A program made the position numbers and the translations under genes. Below, one piece after another: positions 39,355 through 48,736 of a stretch of DNA of 64,000 nt. The stretch covers positions 2,334,001-2,398,000 of the forward strand of contig NZ_CP092417.1 of the NCBI RefSeq assembly GCF_023716865.1, given 5' to 3'. The first letter of the stretch is position 1, and each line of letters starts with the position of its first letter. This stretch comes from Endozoicomonas sp. SCSIO W0465. GTDB taxonomy: Bacteria; Pseudomonadota; Gammaproteobacteria; Pseudomonadales; Endozoicomonadaceae. A model generated the notes under the pieces. That model was given only the letters and a program-made list of their open reading frames with translations. It was not told the origin of the DNA and made no database searches.

Positions 39355-39657
39355 TTAAACCGGGAATGACTCTTCCTGAGTTGCACTCTGAGTACTTTCG
39401 TTGGTAGTGGCATTGCCGTTATCCGGAACGACTTTAGTGGCGATCAGACCTTTAGGGCCGTGACCGATCTCAAAGCTGACAACCTGGCCTGCTTTCAGGG
39501 TTTTAAAGCCGTCCATCTCAATAACAGAGTAATGAATGAGAACATCCTGATTCTCTGTTGCTTCTTGAGCCTGGATAAATCCATACCCTTTAGGGTTATT
39601 AAACCACTTGACTGTACCTACCAGCATAGCTTCCATTTCCTTCTTGGTCGCTTCCAT
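39355..39657 (-). CDS. Cold-shock-domain protein
   Basis: 100 residues. The CSD at about 11-77 has GTVKWFNNPKGYGFIQ (RNP1 KGYGFI) and VLIHYSVIE (RNP2-like), followed by an acidic/polar tail rich in Thr, Glu and Asn that is longer than in CspA. Inferred single-stranded nucleic-acid chaperone. The start is at ATG 39657 with AGGA 10 nt upstream; in-frame ATGs at codons 8 and 11 are alternatives. Confidence 0.9.
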   Translation of the reverse strand: MEATKKEMEAMLVGTVKWFNNPKGYGFIQAQEATENQDVLIHYSVIEMDGFKTLKAGQVVSFEIGHGPKGLIATKVVPDNGNATTNESTQSATQEESFPV

Positions 39658-40022
39658 ACAGCTTAAATCCTACAACTATTACATTGAAGGAACTGCTGGG
39701 AAACTGCAACCCTTGTTGTTTTATTTTTTGGCATTTTTTTATGGCTATTCATAAAAAGTGTCGTCCTTGCCACTTTATTCCCTTTATCTGTGCTGAAATT
39801 CATCTCAATAAATGGAACTGAACCACAGGCTTTCAGAAAAGGTAATTTACAATATAACATCATAAAATATATTTGTAATAGTCCTGTCTTGGCTTTTATC
39901 TGCCGATGTCACTGGTTTTTTCAGGTTCTTTCATTGTTGGACAGTGGTCATGTGTTGGCCATAAATCGAAAATCCAATGGTAATGGCCGGAACTAAATTC
40001 GCTGTGGTGTGTCTTGCTACCC
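39658..40022. other. Gene-free stretch with divergent promoters
   Basis: 365 bp, AT-rich, between the cold-shock gene (leftward) and ANK1 (rightward). It probably holds both promoters and the cold-shock 5' leader. No specific site was assigned. Confidence 0.35.
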
Positions 40023-42617
40023 ATGAATACATCACCTTACACTGTTCATCAGGCCGGGTTGTCTGGTGCAAGCTATACCGTTTCATCTGACGACGAGAGC
40101 CCTGCAAGATCAATAATCACCTCTGTCATCAGCGGGTCCGTTGAGAGGATGGACTCAGGTGCTGACCAATCGATCTTAACAAGAAATGTACAAAGGGCTG
40201 AGGTGGCAGAAACTTTCGGCCGGGAATTATCGCCACAGGGCAGTAGCGAAAGTTCTGTTTGCCCCCCGGATAATAATGCCAAACTGATGTCCACCCACCA
40301 TCATAACGTTGAGTGTGGGCAGCGGGATTCTCTGCAGAAAGACGGGGAGATTTCCCTGCACCGGGCCGCAAAAGAGGGCAACATTGAGTGCCTGGAAAGG
40401 TTGTTACTGGCCACCCCGGGCATTCTGGGTAATAACATTCTGGCCAATAACATTCTGCCCAATAAAAAGAATAACGATGGCTGGACACCTCTGCTCCTTG
40501 CTGCCCGTTACGGTCACGTCGGGTGCGTCAAGGCGTTACTGCGTGTGCCCGGTATTCTGGTCAATGAAAAGAACAATAAGGGGCGTACGTCCCTTATGTT
40601 GGCTGTCCTTTTCGGTCATCTGGAGTGCGTCAAGGCGTTACTGACGGTTCCCGGCATACTGGTCAACGAGAAAGATTACCATGGCTGGACGTCCCTACGC
40701 TATGCAGCCAGAAACAGGCAGAAGGATTGCCTGAAGCTGCTGCTTTATAGCAAGGGAGTGAATATGGTACTTCTGAACGCGGTCCGGGAGGGGCAAACCA
40801 GGGTTCTGGAGGAGATACTGGACACACTGAAAACACAGAAGGAACCGGCAAAATCTGAAGCCATCATGCAGGTAATGAATGTGGCTGACCAGAACGGTAA
40901 AACTCTGCTGTGCCAAGCTGTACAATTCGGGCACGAAAAAGTAGTCGCCTTGTTTCTGATTGCCTTGAAAGGCCTGCCGGATGAGAAAAAAAACAGAGCT
41001 ACCATGGCAATGCTGAGTGCTGCAGACAGATTGGGTAGAACACCGTTGTATATGGCTGCTGCTTTTGGCCGGGCTAATATTGTTAGCCAGTTGCTGGTTG
41101 CTTTGCATAGACTGGCAAAAACAGAAAAGCCATGGGCCATCGCGGCCCTGATAAACGCAGCCGACCTGTTTGGTAAAACACCTGTTTCGCAAGCTCGTTC
41201 TTTCGGGCATTTCCAGATCGAAAACCAGCTGGCCAGAGCCTTCCCGAATGCAGTCTGCACAGGGGGAACAACAAGCGATGCACACACTGTCGTCGTGCTT
41301 TTCAACGATTCCCTATTACGCCTGAAAACATTGCCGAAAGAGACGAAACTGAATACGGTCATGGCCGTGCTTGATCATGCCAGAGAAGACGTGCTATTGG
41401 ATCTGGATGTGAATACTCTGGAAAGTCACCACCCGCTGGTGGCTGACATACTGGCGGCTCTGATAAAGTTGCCAGAAGTACCAGAAGACGTTTCAAGGAA
41501 TGATGCAATACTCCAGGTCATGGATTGCCTCTGTGAGGACGGTGAAGCCGGACTTTCCTATACCTATGTGGCCAGCGAAGGGCAAGAGCAGGTAACGGTA
41601 CTTCTGAAGGCTTTCCCTATCCTGAGTGCTGCACGGAACGGACAAACGGCCATTGTCGCCCGGATTTTGAGTATTTTGGAGACCTGGCCTGAATCTCAAC
41701 GTTGCCTGGCAGTCATGACGGTGATGAGGGTCTCCGAAAAAGACTGGGGAACAGGGCTCCTCATGGTTGGCCAGAGAGATCAATGGGAGGTAGTGCCACA
41801 TTGGCGGAAAAACATGAACCGAATGTCGGAACATGAAAGCACTAATCCCATCCGGAAGGTGATGCATGCCGTGAACGTGCATGGAGTAACACCGCTGCAT
41901 TGGGCTGCTTGCCGCGGGCATTACCAGGTTGTGGCGCAATTGCTGAATGCTGTGGGCAGACTGCCAGCAACAGAAAGACTGAAAACCTTCACCTCTGTGG
42001 TAAGTGCCACCGACCGAAATGGAAACACTGCCCTTTATTGGGCTGCTTTCGAAGGGCACGAAGAAGTGGTAATGCAATTCCTGATTACTTTGGATGACTT
42101 CCCGGAAGCAGAACAAATAGCTGTCTTTGAAGCAATGGCAGGCGTGCTCGACACACACAATAGATCACCGCTGTTTGCAGCTGTCGATAACGGCTACGAG
42201 ATAATCGTTGATCAGTTGATTCAGGCTTTCCCGCTCCTGAGTGCAGTCCTTGGCAGGCATAACAAAAGTGTGGAGCAGTTCATGCAAGCGTTGGCAGCGT
42301 TACCGGGGGCAGCAAGGTGTTCTGCCATCATGGCGGCAATAAAGGCAACCCGGGCAGACGGAGCAACACCGTTGTATATTGCAGCCAGTCAGGGAAATAT
42401 CGAGATGATCGAGCTGTTGTTGGGCGCTGTGTCTACCCTGCTGGCTGATGGCAAGCGCCAGGAAGTCAGGGCAGTGCTGTACTCTGCCTGCAGGGTTGAA
42501 CAAGAGGGTGGGGCCATAATGGAGATATCACCGCTCAGAATCGCTGCCAGCAACCGGCATGATCAGGCTGTGAAGTTGCTACTGGAGGCGATACGGAAGT
42601 TATTTGTCATTATATGA
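40023..42617 (+). CDS. Ankyrin-repeat protein ANK1
   Basis: 864 residues. It shares the leader of the other ANK proteins (MNTSPYTVHQAGLSGASYTV ... SILTRNVQRAEVAETFGREL, about 1-70). Ankyrin units follow: SLHRAAKEGNIECLERLL, GWTPLLLAARYGHVGCVKALL, GRTSLMLAVLFGHLECVKALL, then longer-spaced units (GRTPLYMAAAFGRANIVSQLL, GVTPLHWAACRGHYQVVAQLL, GNTALYWAAFEGHEEVVMQFL, GATPLYIAASQGNIEMIELLL). It is the most divergent copy and has no expanded 33-residue array. ATG 40023 is chosen because it is conserved in all four genes; none has a good ribosome site and a TTG lies 3 codons upstream. No signal peptide; inferred to be exported to or active in a host. Confidence 0.85.
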   Translation: MNTSPYTVHQAGLSGASYTVSSDDESPARSIITSVISGSVERMDSGADQSILTRNVQRAEVAETFGRELSPQGSSESSVCPPDNNAKLMSTHHHNVECGQRDSLQKDGEISLHRAAKEGNIECLERLLLATPGILGNNILANNILPNKKNNDGWTPLLLAARYGHVGCVKALLRVPGILVNEKNNKGRTSLMLAVLFGHLECVKALLTVPGILVNEKDYHGWTSLRYAARNRQKDCLKLLLYSKGVNMVLLNAVREGQTRVLEEILDTLKTQKEPAKSEAIMQVMNVADQNGKTLLCQAVQFGHEKVVALFLIALKGLPDEKKNRATMAMLSAADRLGRTPLYMAAAFGRANIVSQLLVALHRLAKTEKPWAIAALINAADLFGKTPVSQARSFGHFQIENQLARAFPNAVCTGGTTSDAHTVVVLFNDSLLRLKTLPKETKLNTVMAVLDHAREDVLLDLDVNTLESHHPLVADILAALIKLPEVPEDVSRNDAILQVMDCLCEDGEAGLSYTYVASEGQEQVTVLLKAFPILSAARNGQTAIVARILSILETWPESQRCLAVMTVMRVSEKDWGTGLLMVGQRDQWEVVPHWRKNMNRMSEHESTNPIRKVMHAVNVHGVTPLHWAACRGHYQVVAQLLNAVGRLPATERLKTFTSVVSATDRNGNTALYWAAFEGHEEVVMQFLITLDDFPEAEQIAVFEAMAGVLDTHNRSPLFAAVDNGYEIIVDQLIQAFPLLSAVLGRHNKSVEQFMQALAALPGAARCSAIMAAIKATRADGATPLYIAASQGNIEMIELLLGAVSTLLADGKRQEVRAVLYSACRVEQEGGAIMEISPLRIAASNRHDQAVKLLLEAIRKLFVII

Positions 42618-42749
42618 CAATTGCCTTTTAAAGGAAGCTATTAAAATTCTCTGGCAATAATTAAATCGTCTAATTCAATGTTGGAACTCTATCCTGTGGC
42701 AGCACTCTGAACCCTGATATTGAACCTTAAAGCCCAGGAGAAACCGGCT
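42618..42749 (+). repeat. Conserved ANK-to-CC spacer
   Basis: Follows each ANK stop and precedes each CC gene: AATAATTAAATCGTCTAAT, (C)AATGTTGGAACT, then CTGTGGCA/CTTGTGGCA and TGATATTGAACCTT. Repeated at 47830-47941 and 53027-53168. It marks the boundaries of the duplicated module. Confidence 0.85.
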
Positions 42750-45152
42750 ATGCATATGCCATCAATGCCTGCCCCGAGCGCCACTGTGTCCCCACTGCAA
42801 TTTCATGGAGAGGGTGACAGTGCCAGTGCAGCCCCGGTCAAGTATGATCGCTGGACGATCAGTTTAAGCGCAATCGACACTTTCCTGCGGGGCAAGGAGC
42901 GTGAGGCAGTTGAGAATATCGCCGAGCGTATGTGCCGAAGGGCAGAACACCAGCAGGGTAAGAAATCCTTCAATTTGAGTAACCTGAAAAAAGATTTTGG
43001 TACCTTCGGGCTACCGTTGGATGGTACCCAGGGACGCAGCCAGGAACAAAAGGTCAGGATTGTGACGGGCCTGATCCTCAGGCTCCAGACTGAAGCAAAC
43101 AGTGGTATTGCGGATCGGCCCCTGGGGCACAGTTTTTGCGCGCTGATGAAAAAATCAGAAAGCTCTATCGCGGAGGGGATGCAGCAGTTGCTTGATGAAG
43201 TCAACGGCCATATTGCCGGCGAGCCGGTTACCGGGGGGGCATCCCATGAAGGTGTTGGCGAGGGTGTCAGTAATGGTGCTGGCAAAATCGTGGCAGAAGA
43301 CGGTGTCTTGCCGGCATTCAGTGGGTCTCCTGCCGGTCAACCCGATCCGGCAGCACCACCGCTGGCACCGCCGCCCTCCTATGATGCCTTATCCCTTGAG
43401 ACCGGCACAAAGCTGGCGTATCTGGGTGCTCAAATTGACCGTTTGCAGGGGGAACCCTGGGCGGATGATCAGGTAACAGAGTGTCGAAATCAGATGCAGT
43501 GGATCAAAGCAGAACTGGCCAGTCTGGAACCGTTGGGGCGTAAACATTATTCCGGAAAATTCAGCGAGGTCGGCAAGCAATTTGAGGAGCTTCAGGTTAA
43601 GGATTTTCACCGTCGTCTGGATCAGCTGGAAGATGCTGATATAGGGAGCAGCAGGGATATACAGTCGATTGAGCGGGACATTGCCAGGCTATCCCGGTCC
43701 GTCGGTGAATTGGCGCTTGCCGGTGAGGAACAGCGTCTGCAGCTGGTGGAGCGTCTGGAATCATTCAGTCGCCAGCTGGGCGATATGAAAACGTATTTCG
43801 GTATTCTCAATGATATTGAAGCGTTGACCACCGACCTTAATGATTTCAAATACAGTAAGCACAAAGCGCTGCCCGATACTGACCAGATTATGGATTTTTT
43901 TAACCATATAGAAGACAGGTTAAGCCAGATAAGTACCTTGATTGATAGTCAGCCTGCGGGATTACAACGGACTGAATTGCTAGAGCAAGAGAGTCAGCTC
44001 AGGGATTTATTCAATACCAGCAAACAAGCAGTTAAGCGACAGAAGATTAATAATATCGAGCAGTTAATAAAAACCCAGGAGCTTAATAATGAGAAGGGTG
44101 CAGCCCTGAATGAAGATGTGCTGATGCAAGCTGACGATCAATTACACGATCTCAAAGTGTTAATGAGCCGATTGTCCATGGAGGAGCAAGAGGGTGGATT
44201 GTTCAAAGACCTGAAGGGCAGGCTGGCAGCGTTGAATCTGGTTAGTCAGGGAGCAGACGGGCAGGCAGCAATATCAAAAGCAATGTTGTCAAACTTTGGC
44301 CCTGTAAGCGACATTATCGAAAACCTGGATGCTGCTGAAGCGTTGATTACCACGTCAGAAAGCGACCCGTACGGCTTTAATGAACAACGTGCAGAACAAG
44401 CCAAGGGGTATCTTGATGAGGCAGTAGCCCGGTGCGAAACAATACGTGACAGGGCGCAACGTCAGGAATTATTGGGTAGACACCGGAATATGGGCCTCAG
44501 GCTGCAGAAAATAGCAGAACAGAAAGGCGAGATTGTTCAGAAAAAAGTTAAAGAACTCTTCGATAAAGCGCGCACCACCATGGACTTTTTTTCCGGTCAC
44601 CCGGGACAAGACGAGGTAGCAGAAGTGGACGCGCTGTTTGAGCAGGCAAGAATAGAGCTTAAAGCATTGAGCGGTAGTCATTATGACACGGTTCGGGCAG
44701 GGCTTCGTTCCCAATTCAATGAACTGAAGGAAAAGCTGCAACCCTACAAGGGTAATATCAGTGACAGTCAACAAACCACTGCGACCAACAGTGAGGTTAA
44801 TCAGAGGATAGAGCTTGTTAAAAAAGAGTGTAATGATTACTGGAAAGAATACGGTCGTCAATCTAAAGATCTGGAGGAACAGGTTCTGAAATGTTCCCAA
44901 TCAGCCCACCCCGGGGAACTGCGCATAGATAAATTGAAAGATCTCAGAAAATTTTATGAAAAATCATTAGAAACAGCAAAAGTACTGAGGTTTGAAAAAC
45001 TCTCTGGCCTACCCGCTTTGGAAAATGAACGTCTATCGCTTAATGATAATATTGACCAGATGCGCACGCGGATCAACGTTCTGAACCAAAGGCTGAAGCA
45101 AGAGCAGGAGCAGGAGCAGGTGGCAAAACGATCGGGTTGTACGCAATCCTGA
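42750..45152 (+). CDS. Coiled-coil protein CC1, intact copy
   Basis: 800 residues from ATG 42750 (AGGAG 8 nt upstream). Family not recognised. The N-terminal 40 residues are Met/Pro/Ser-rich; residues 30-155 form a conserved alpha-helical block (YDRWTISLSAIDTFLRGKEREAVENIAERM ... SNLKKDF). Residues 160-215 are Gly/Ala/Pro-rich and end APPPSYDALS, containing a PPxY motif (PPSY, 208-211). From about 220 to 790 it is Glu/Lys/Gln/Leu-rich with several probable coiled coils (ELASLEPLGRKHYSGKFSEV; QLRDLFNTSKQAVKRQK; INVLNQRLKQEQEQEQ). No signal peptide or membrane segment. Only complete member of the CC family in the array. Confidence 0.75.
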   Translation: MHMPSMPAPSATVSPLQFHGEGDSASAAPVKYDRWTISLSAIDTFLRGKEREAVENIAERMCRRAEHQQGKKSFNLSNLKKDFGTFGLPLDGTQGRSQEQKVRIVTGLILRLQTEANSGIADRPLGHSFCALMKKSESSIAEGMQQLLDEVNGHIAGEPVTGGASHEGVGEGVSNGAGKIVAEDGVLPAFSGSPAGQPDPAAPPLAPPPSYDALSLETGTKLAYLGAQIDRLQGEPWADDQVTECRNQMQWIKAELASLEPLGRKHYSGKFSEVGKQFEELQVKDFHRRLDQLEDADIGSSRDIQSIERDIARLSRSVGELALAGEEQRLQLVERLESFSRQLGDMKTYFGILNDIEALTTDLNDFKYSKHKALPDTDQIMDFFNHIEDRLSQISTLIDSQPAGLQRTELLEQESQLRDLFNTSKQAVKRQKINNIEQLIKTQELNNEKGAALNEDVLMQADDQLHDLKVLMSRLSMEEQEGGLFKDLKGRLAALNLVSQGADGQAAISKAMLSNFGPVSDIIENLDAAEALITTSESDPYGFNEQRAEQAKGYLDEAVARCETIRDRAQRQELLGRHRNMGLRLQKIAEQKGEIVQKKVKELFDKARTTMDFFSGHPGQDEVAEVDALFEQARIELKALSGSHYDTVRAGLRSQFNELKEKLQPYKGNISDSQQTTATNSEVNQRIELVKKECNDYWKEYGRQSKDLEEQVLKCSQSAHPGELRIDKLKDLRKFYEKSLETAKVLRFEKLSGLPALENERLSLNDNIDQMRTRINVLNQRLKQEQEQEQVAKRSGCTQS

Positions 45153-45327
45153 ATCGGCAGGATAAGGCGATGCAGTTGCTACTAACTGACAGTGCAAGCA
45201 GTGCAGGAAAGTTTTACTACCGATACAGCCCGTTGATCCTGAGCGAAGTCGCAGGACAGGAGCACTGCACTTCGACTCCGTTTAACTATAGCTGCAACTG
45301 ATTTCACTCTGGCCTGCCGTGCAACCC
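45153..45327 (+). repeat. Conserved CC-to-ANK spacer with hairpin
   Basis: About 175 bp repeated at 48563-48736 and 59066-59239, ending CTGGCCTG(C/T)C(G/T)TGCAACC before each ANK ATG. Copies 2 and 3 carry a 10-bp stem AGCGGAGTCG/CGACTCCGCT (48651-48691; 59154-59194); in this copy the stem is imperfect. Possible terminator of CC or leader structure of ANK. Confidence 0.85.
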
Positions 45328-47829
45328 ATGAATATACCACCCTACACTGCCCATCAAACCGGGTTGGCCGGTGCAGGCTTTACCGTTTCAACTGACGACG
45401 GAAGCCCTGTAAGGCCAGTAACCCCCCCTGTTATAAGCGGGTCCATTGAGGGGATGGACCCGGTTGCTGGTCAATCGATCTTAACAAGAAATGTACAAAG
45501 GGCTACGGTGGCAGCACTGCCTGTCTCTGACACCAGCATTCATCCAGACCGGTCAAACCCTCTGAATGAACCACCGATACTGGCCGCCTGTCGCTACAAC
45601 CGGATTGCCTGGTTACAGGAGTTGCTGGCGGGAGACCCGGCGTTAGCTTATCGGGTAGCGGCATCCGGTTTGTCAGGCAAGAATTGGGTATACCCGCTGT
45701 ATGTCGCTGCCTATAAAGGGCACATCGACTGCCTGCAAGCCCTGATCGCTGCCGGGGCGGATCTCAATGCTGCTAATAAGAATGGCGACACACCGCTTTA
45801 CATCGCTGCCCAGAATAGGCACATCGACTGCCTGCAAGCCCTGATCGCTGCAGGGGCGGATCTCAATGCCGCTACTAGATATGGCTTCACCCCGCTGTAC
45901 ATCGCAGCTGCCCGGGAAGGGCACATCGACTGCCTGCAAGCCCTGATCGATGCCGGGGCGGATCTCAATGCCGCTACTAAGAATGGCTGCACCCCGCTGT
46001 ACATGGCTGCCCAGGAAGGGCTCATCGACTGCCTGCAAGTCCTGATCGATGCCGGGGCGGATCTTAATGCCGCTACCAGCAATGGTTGGACCCCGCTGCA
46101 CACCGCTGCCGATCAAGGGCTCATCGACTGTCTGCAAGCCCTGATCGTTGCTGGGGCGGATCTAAATCTCGCTCCAGTGGATGGCTTCACCGCACTGTAC
46201 GCGGCTGCCCGTAACGGCCATGTGGAGTGCTTAAAACTGTTGATTGCTAGCAAGGCAATGAAAACCACGCTTCTGGCCGCTGCTCAGGGCGGACAAACCA
46301 ATGTTCTGGCGGAGATATTAGCCAACCTGAGTATACTGGAGGAACCCGACAAATCTGAGGTTATCCTGCTGGTTCTGAATATGGCCGACCCGGACGGTAG
46401 AACTCAGTTGTTTTGGGCTGCACAATTCGGACACATAAAAGTAGTAGACCAGTTTCTGGATGCCCTGAATGGTCTACCGGAGGAGAAAAAGCCCGGTTCT
46501 ATCAGGGCGGTACTGGGTGCGGCAGACCGATTCGGCAGAACACCGCTTTATATGGCTGCTGCTTTTGGTCACGATAAGATTGTCACCCGGTTGCTGGCTG
46601 CCCTGACAAAAACACAAACGCCAGATACCATCGCTGCCCTGGTAAACGCCGCTGATCTGTTTAGGAAAACACCTGTCGTGCAAGCTCGCTCCGGGGGGCA
46701 TTCCGGGATTACAAGCCTGTTGATCAGAGCCTCGTCAGGTGCGGTCTACTCAGAGGGGGAAATAAGAGATGCACACACTGCTGTTGAGCTTTTCAACGAT
46801 ACCCTTTTGCGCCTGAATACAGTGTCAGAATCAGCGAGGCTGACTGCTGTTATGGCAGTGCTTTATCATGCCAGAGAAGACGTACTGTTAACGCTAGATG
46901 TGGCCGATCTGGAACGATACGACACCCTGGTAGTTGAGTTACTGGCGGCCCTGAAAAGGTGCCCGGAAGCACCCGGAGACGCATCAAGGAATCATGCCAT
47001 CCTCCAGCTTATGGACTGCCTCTGTGCGGCGGGGGAAACCGGGTTTTCATATAGTTATGTGGCCAACCAGGGGCAAGAACAGGTGGCGGAACTTCTGCAG
47101 GCTTTCCCCATCCTGAGTGCTGCCCGGAACGGGCAAACCGATATTGTCGACCGGATAGTGAAAATTCTGGCGACCTGGCCTGAATCTAAACGGTGTCAGG
47201 CCGTCACCACGGCAATGACTCTCTCCGGCAACGACGGGGGAACAGCGCTTCATGTGGCTGCTGGCTCTGGCCAGAGCAAAGTTGTTGAGCAAATCCTGAA
47301 TAAGTTAGCAAGCTTCCCGGAAGCAGAACAAGTTGCTGTCTTCGGAGCACTGGTAGGCGCAGTCGATACACGCAATAGATCGCCACTGAAAGTAGCTATG
47401 GATTCCGGCTACGGGGAAATTGTCAATCAGCTGACTCAGGCCATCCCACTCCTGAGTGCGGTAGCAGGCGGGCATAATAAAAGCGTGGAGCAGTTCATGC
47501 GGGCGTTGCAAGCATTACCAGAGGGAGCGATAAGGTGTTCTGCCATTACAGCGGTACTCAAGAGAGCCCGGCCAGAGGGAGCAACACCGTTGTATATTGC
47601 AGCCAGCCTGGGAAATATTGAGGTAATAAAGCTGTTGTTGGGCGCGGTGGATACGCTCCTGACCGATGGAAAACGTAGAGAAGCGCGAGAAGTGCTGTAC
47701 TCTGCCTGCCGGGTTGAAGAAGAGGGTGGAGCCATTGGGAAAACCCCGCTTATGATCGCTGCCGAAAAACTGCATGATGAGGCTGTGATGTTGTTACTGG
47801 AGGCGATACGGAAGTTATTCAGTATTTAA
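45328..47829 (+). CDS. Ankyrin-repeat protein ANK2
   Basis: 833 residues. Leader MNIPPYTAHQTGLAGAGFTV ... SILTRNVQRATVA, with about 45 residues of the ANK3/ANK4 linker deleted. Then the ILAACRYNRIAWLQELLAGDPA cap and about six tandem 33-residue ankyrin units of the form G-TPLYIAA--GHIDCLQALIAAGADLNAA (45697-46230). The non-tandem C-terminal ankyrin region is shared with ANK1 and ANK3 and ends AIRKLFSI. It lacks the segment containing MLAVDAHRATPLHWAA that is present in ANK3. Appears intact. A GTG lies 3 codons upstream of the chosen ATG. Confidence 0.85.
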   Translation: MNIPPYTAHQTGLAGAGFTVSTDDGSPVRPVTPPVISGSIEGMDPVAGQSILTRNVQRATVAALPVSDTSIHPDRSNPLNEPPILAACRYNRIAWLQELLAGDPALAYRVAASGLSGKNWVYPLYVAAYKGHIDCLQALIAAGADLNAANKNGDTPLYIAAQNRHIDCLQALIAAGADLNAATRYGFTPLYIAAAREGHIDCLQALIDAGADLNAATKNGCTPLYMAAQEGLIDCLQVLIDAGADLNAATSNGWTPLHTAADQGLIDCLQALIVAGADLNLAPVDGFTALYAAARNGHVECLKLLIASKAMKTTLLAAAQGGQTNVLAEILANLSILEEPDKSEVILLVLNMADPDGRTQLFWAAQFGHIKVVDQFLDALNGLPEEKKPGSIRAVLGAADRFGRTPLYMAAAFGHDKIVTRLLAALTKTQTPDTIAALVNAADLFRKTPVVQARSGGHSGITSLLIRASSGAVYSEGEIRDAHTAVELFNDTLLRLNTVSESARLTAVMAVLYHAREDVLLTLDVADLERYDTLVVELLAALKRCPEAPGDASRNHAILQLMDCLCAAGETGFSYSYVANQGQEQVAELLQAFPILSAARNGQTDIVDRIVKILATWPESKRCQAVTTAMTLSGNDGGTALHVAAGSGQSKVVEQILNKLASFPEAEQVAVFGALVGAVDTRNRSPLKVAMDSGYGEIVNQLTQAIPLLSAVAGGHNKSVEQFMRALQALPEGAIRCSAITAVLKRARPEGATPLYIAASLGNIEVIKLLLGAVDTLLTDGKRREAREVLYSACRVEEEGGAIGKTPLMIAAEKLHDEAVMLLLEAIRKLFSI

Positions 47830-47941
47830 TAAATGTCGTTTAAGTCGTTTAAAAAGTGGCTATCAATATCCCTCGGCAATAATTAAATCGTCTAATCCAA
47901 TGTTGGAACTTTGTCTTGTGGCAAAACTCTGAATTCTGATA

Positions 47942-48562
47942 TTGAACCTTGGAGTCGCGAAGAAACTCTTCGATAAAGCGCGCACTACCATGGACTTTTT
48001 TTCCGGTCACCCGGGACAAGACGAGGTAGCAGAAGTGGACGCGCTGTTTGAGCAGGCAAGAATAGAGCTTAAAGCATTGAGCGGCAGTCATTATGACACG
48101 GTCCGGGCAGGGCTTCGTTCCCAATTCAATGAACTGAAGGAAAAGCTGCAACCCTACAAGGGTGATATCAGTGACAGTCAACAAACCACTGCGACCAACA
48201 GTGAGGTTAATCAGAGGATAGAGCTTGTTAAAAAAGAGTGTAATGATTACTGGAAAGAATACGGTCGTCAGTCTAAAGATCTGGAGGAACAGGTTCTGAA
48301 ATGTTCCCAATCAGCCCACCCCGGGGAACTGCGCATAGATAAATTGAAAGATCTCAGAAAATTTTATGAAAAATCATTAGAAACAGCAAAAGTACTGAGG
48401 TTTGAAAAACTCTCTGGCCTACCCGCTTTGGAAAATGAACGTCTATCGCTTAATGATAATATTGACCAGATGCGCACACGGATCAACGTTCTGAACCAAA
48501 GGCTGAAGCAAGAGCAGGAGCAGGAGAATGTGGCAAAACGATCGGGTTGTACGCAGTCCTGA
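47942..48562 (+). pseudogene. Coiled-coil protein CC2, remnant
   Basis: The CC 5' leader (TTGAACCTTGGAGTCGCGAAGAAACT) is fused straight to the C-terminal quarter of CC (FDKARTTMDFFSGHPGQDE ... KRSGCTQS). The true ATG, ribosome site spacing and first about 600 residues are deleted. The join lies in the short shared phrase AAACT, suggesting microhomology-mediated deletion. The surviving 3' part is almost identical to CC1. Not expected to be translated normally. Confidence 0.85.
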
Positions 48563-48736
48563 ATCGGCGGATAAGGCTATGCAGTTGCTACTAACTCACA
48601 GTGCAAGCAGTGCAAGAAAGCTTTGTTACCCATACAGCCCGTTCATCCTGAGCGGAGTCGCAGGACAGGAGTACTGCACTTCGACTCCGCTTAATACAGC
48701 CGCAATTGATATTTATTCTGGCCTGCCTTGCAACCG

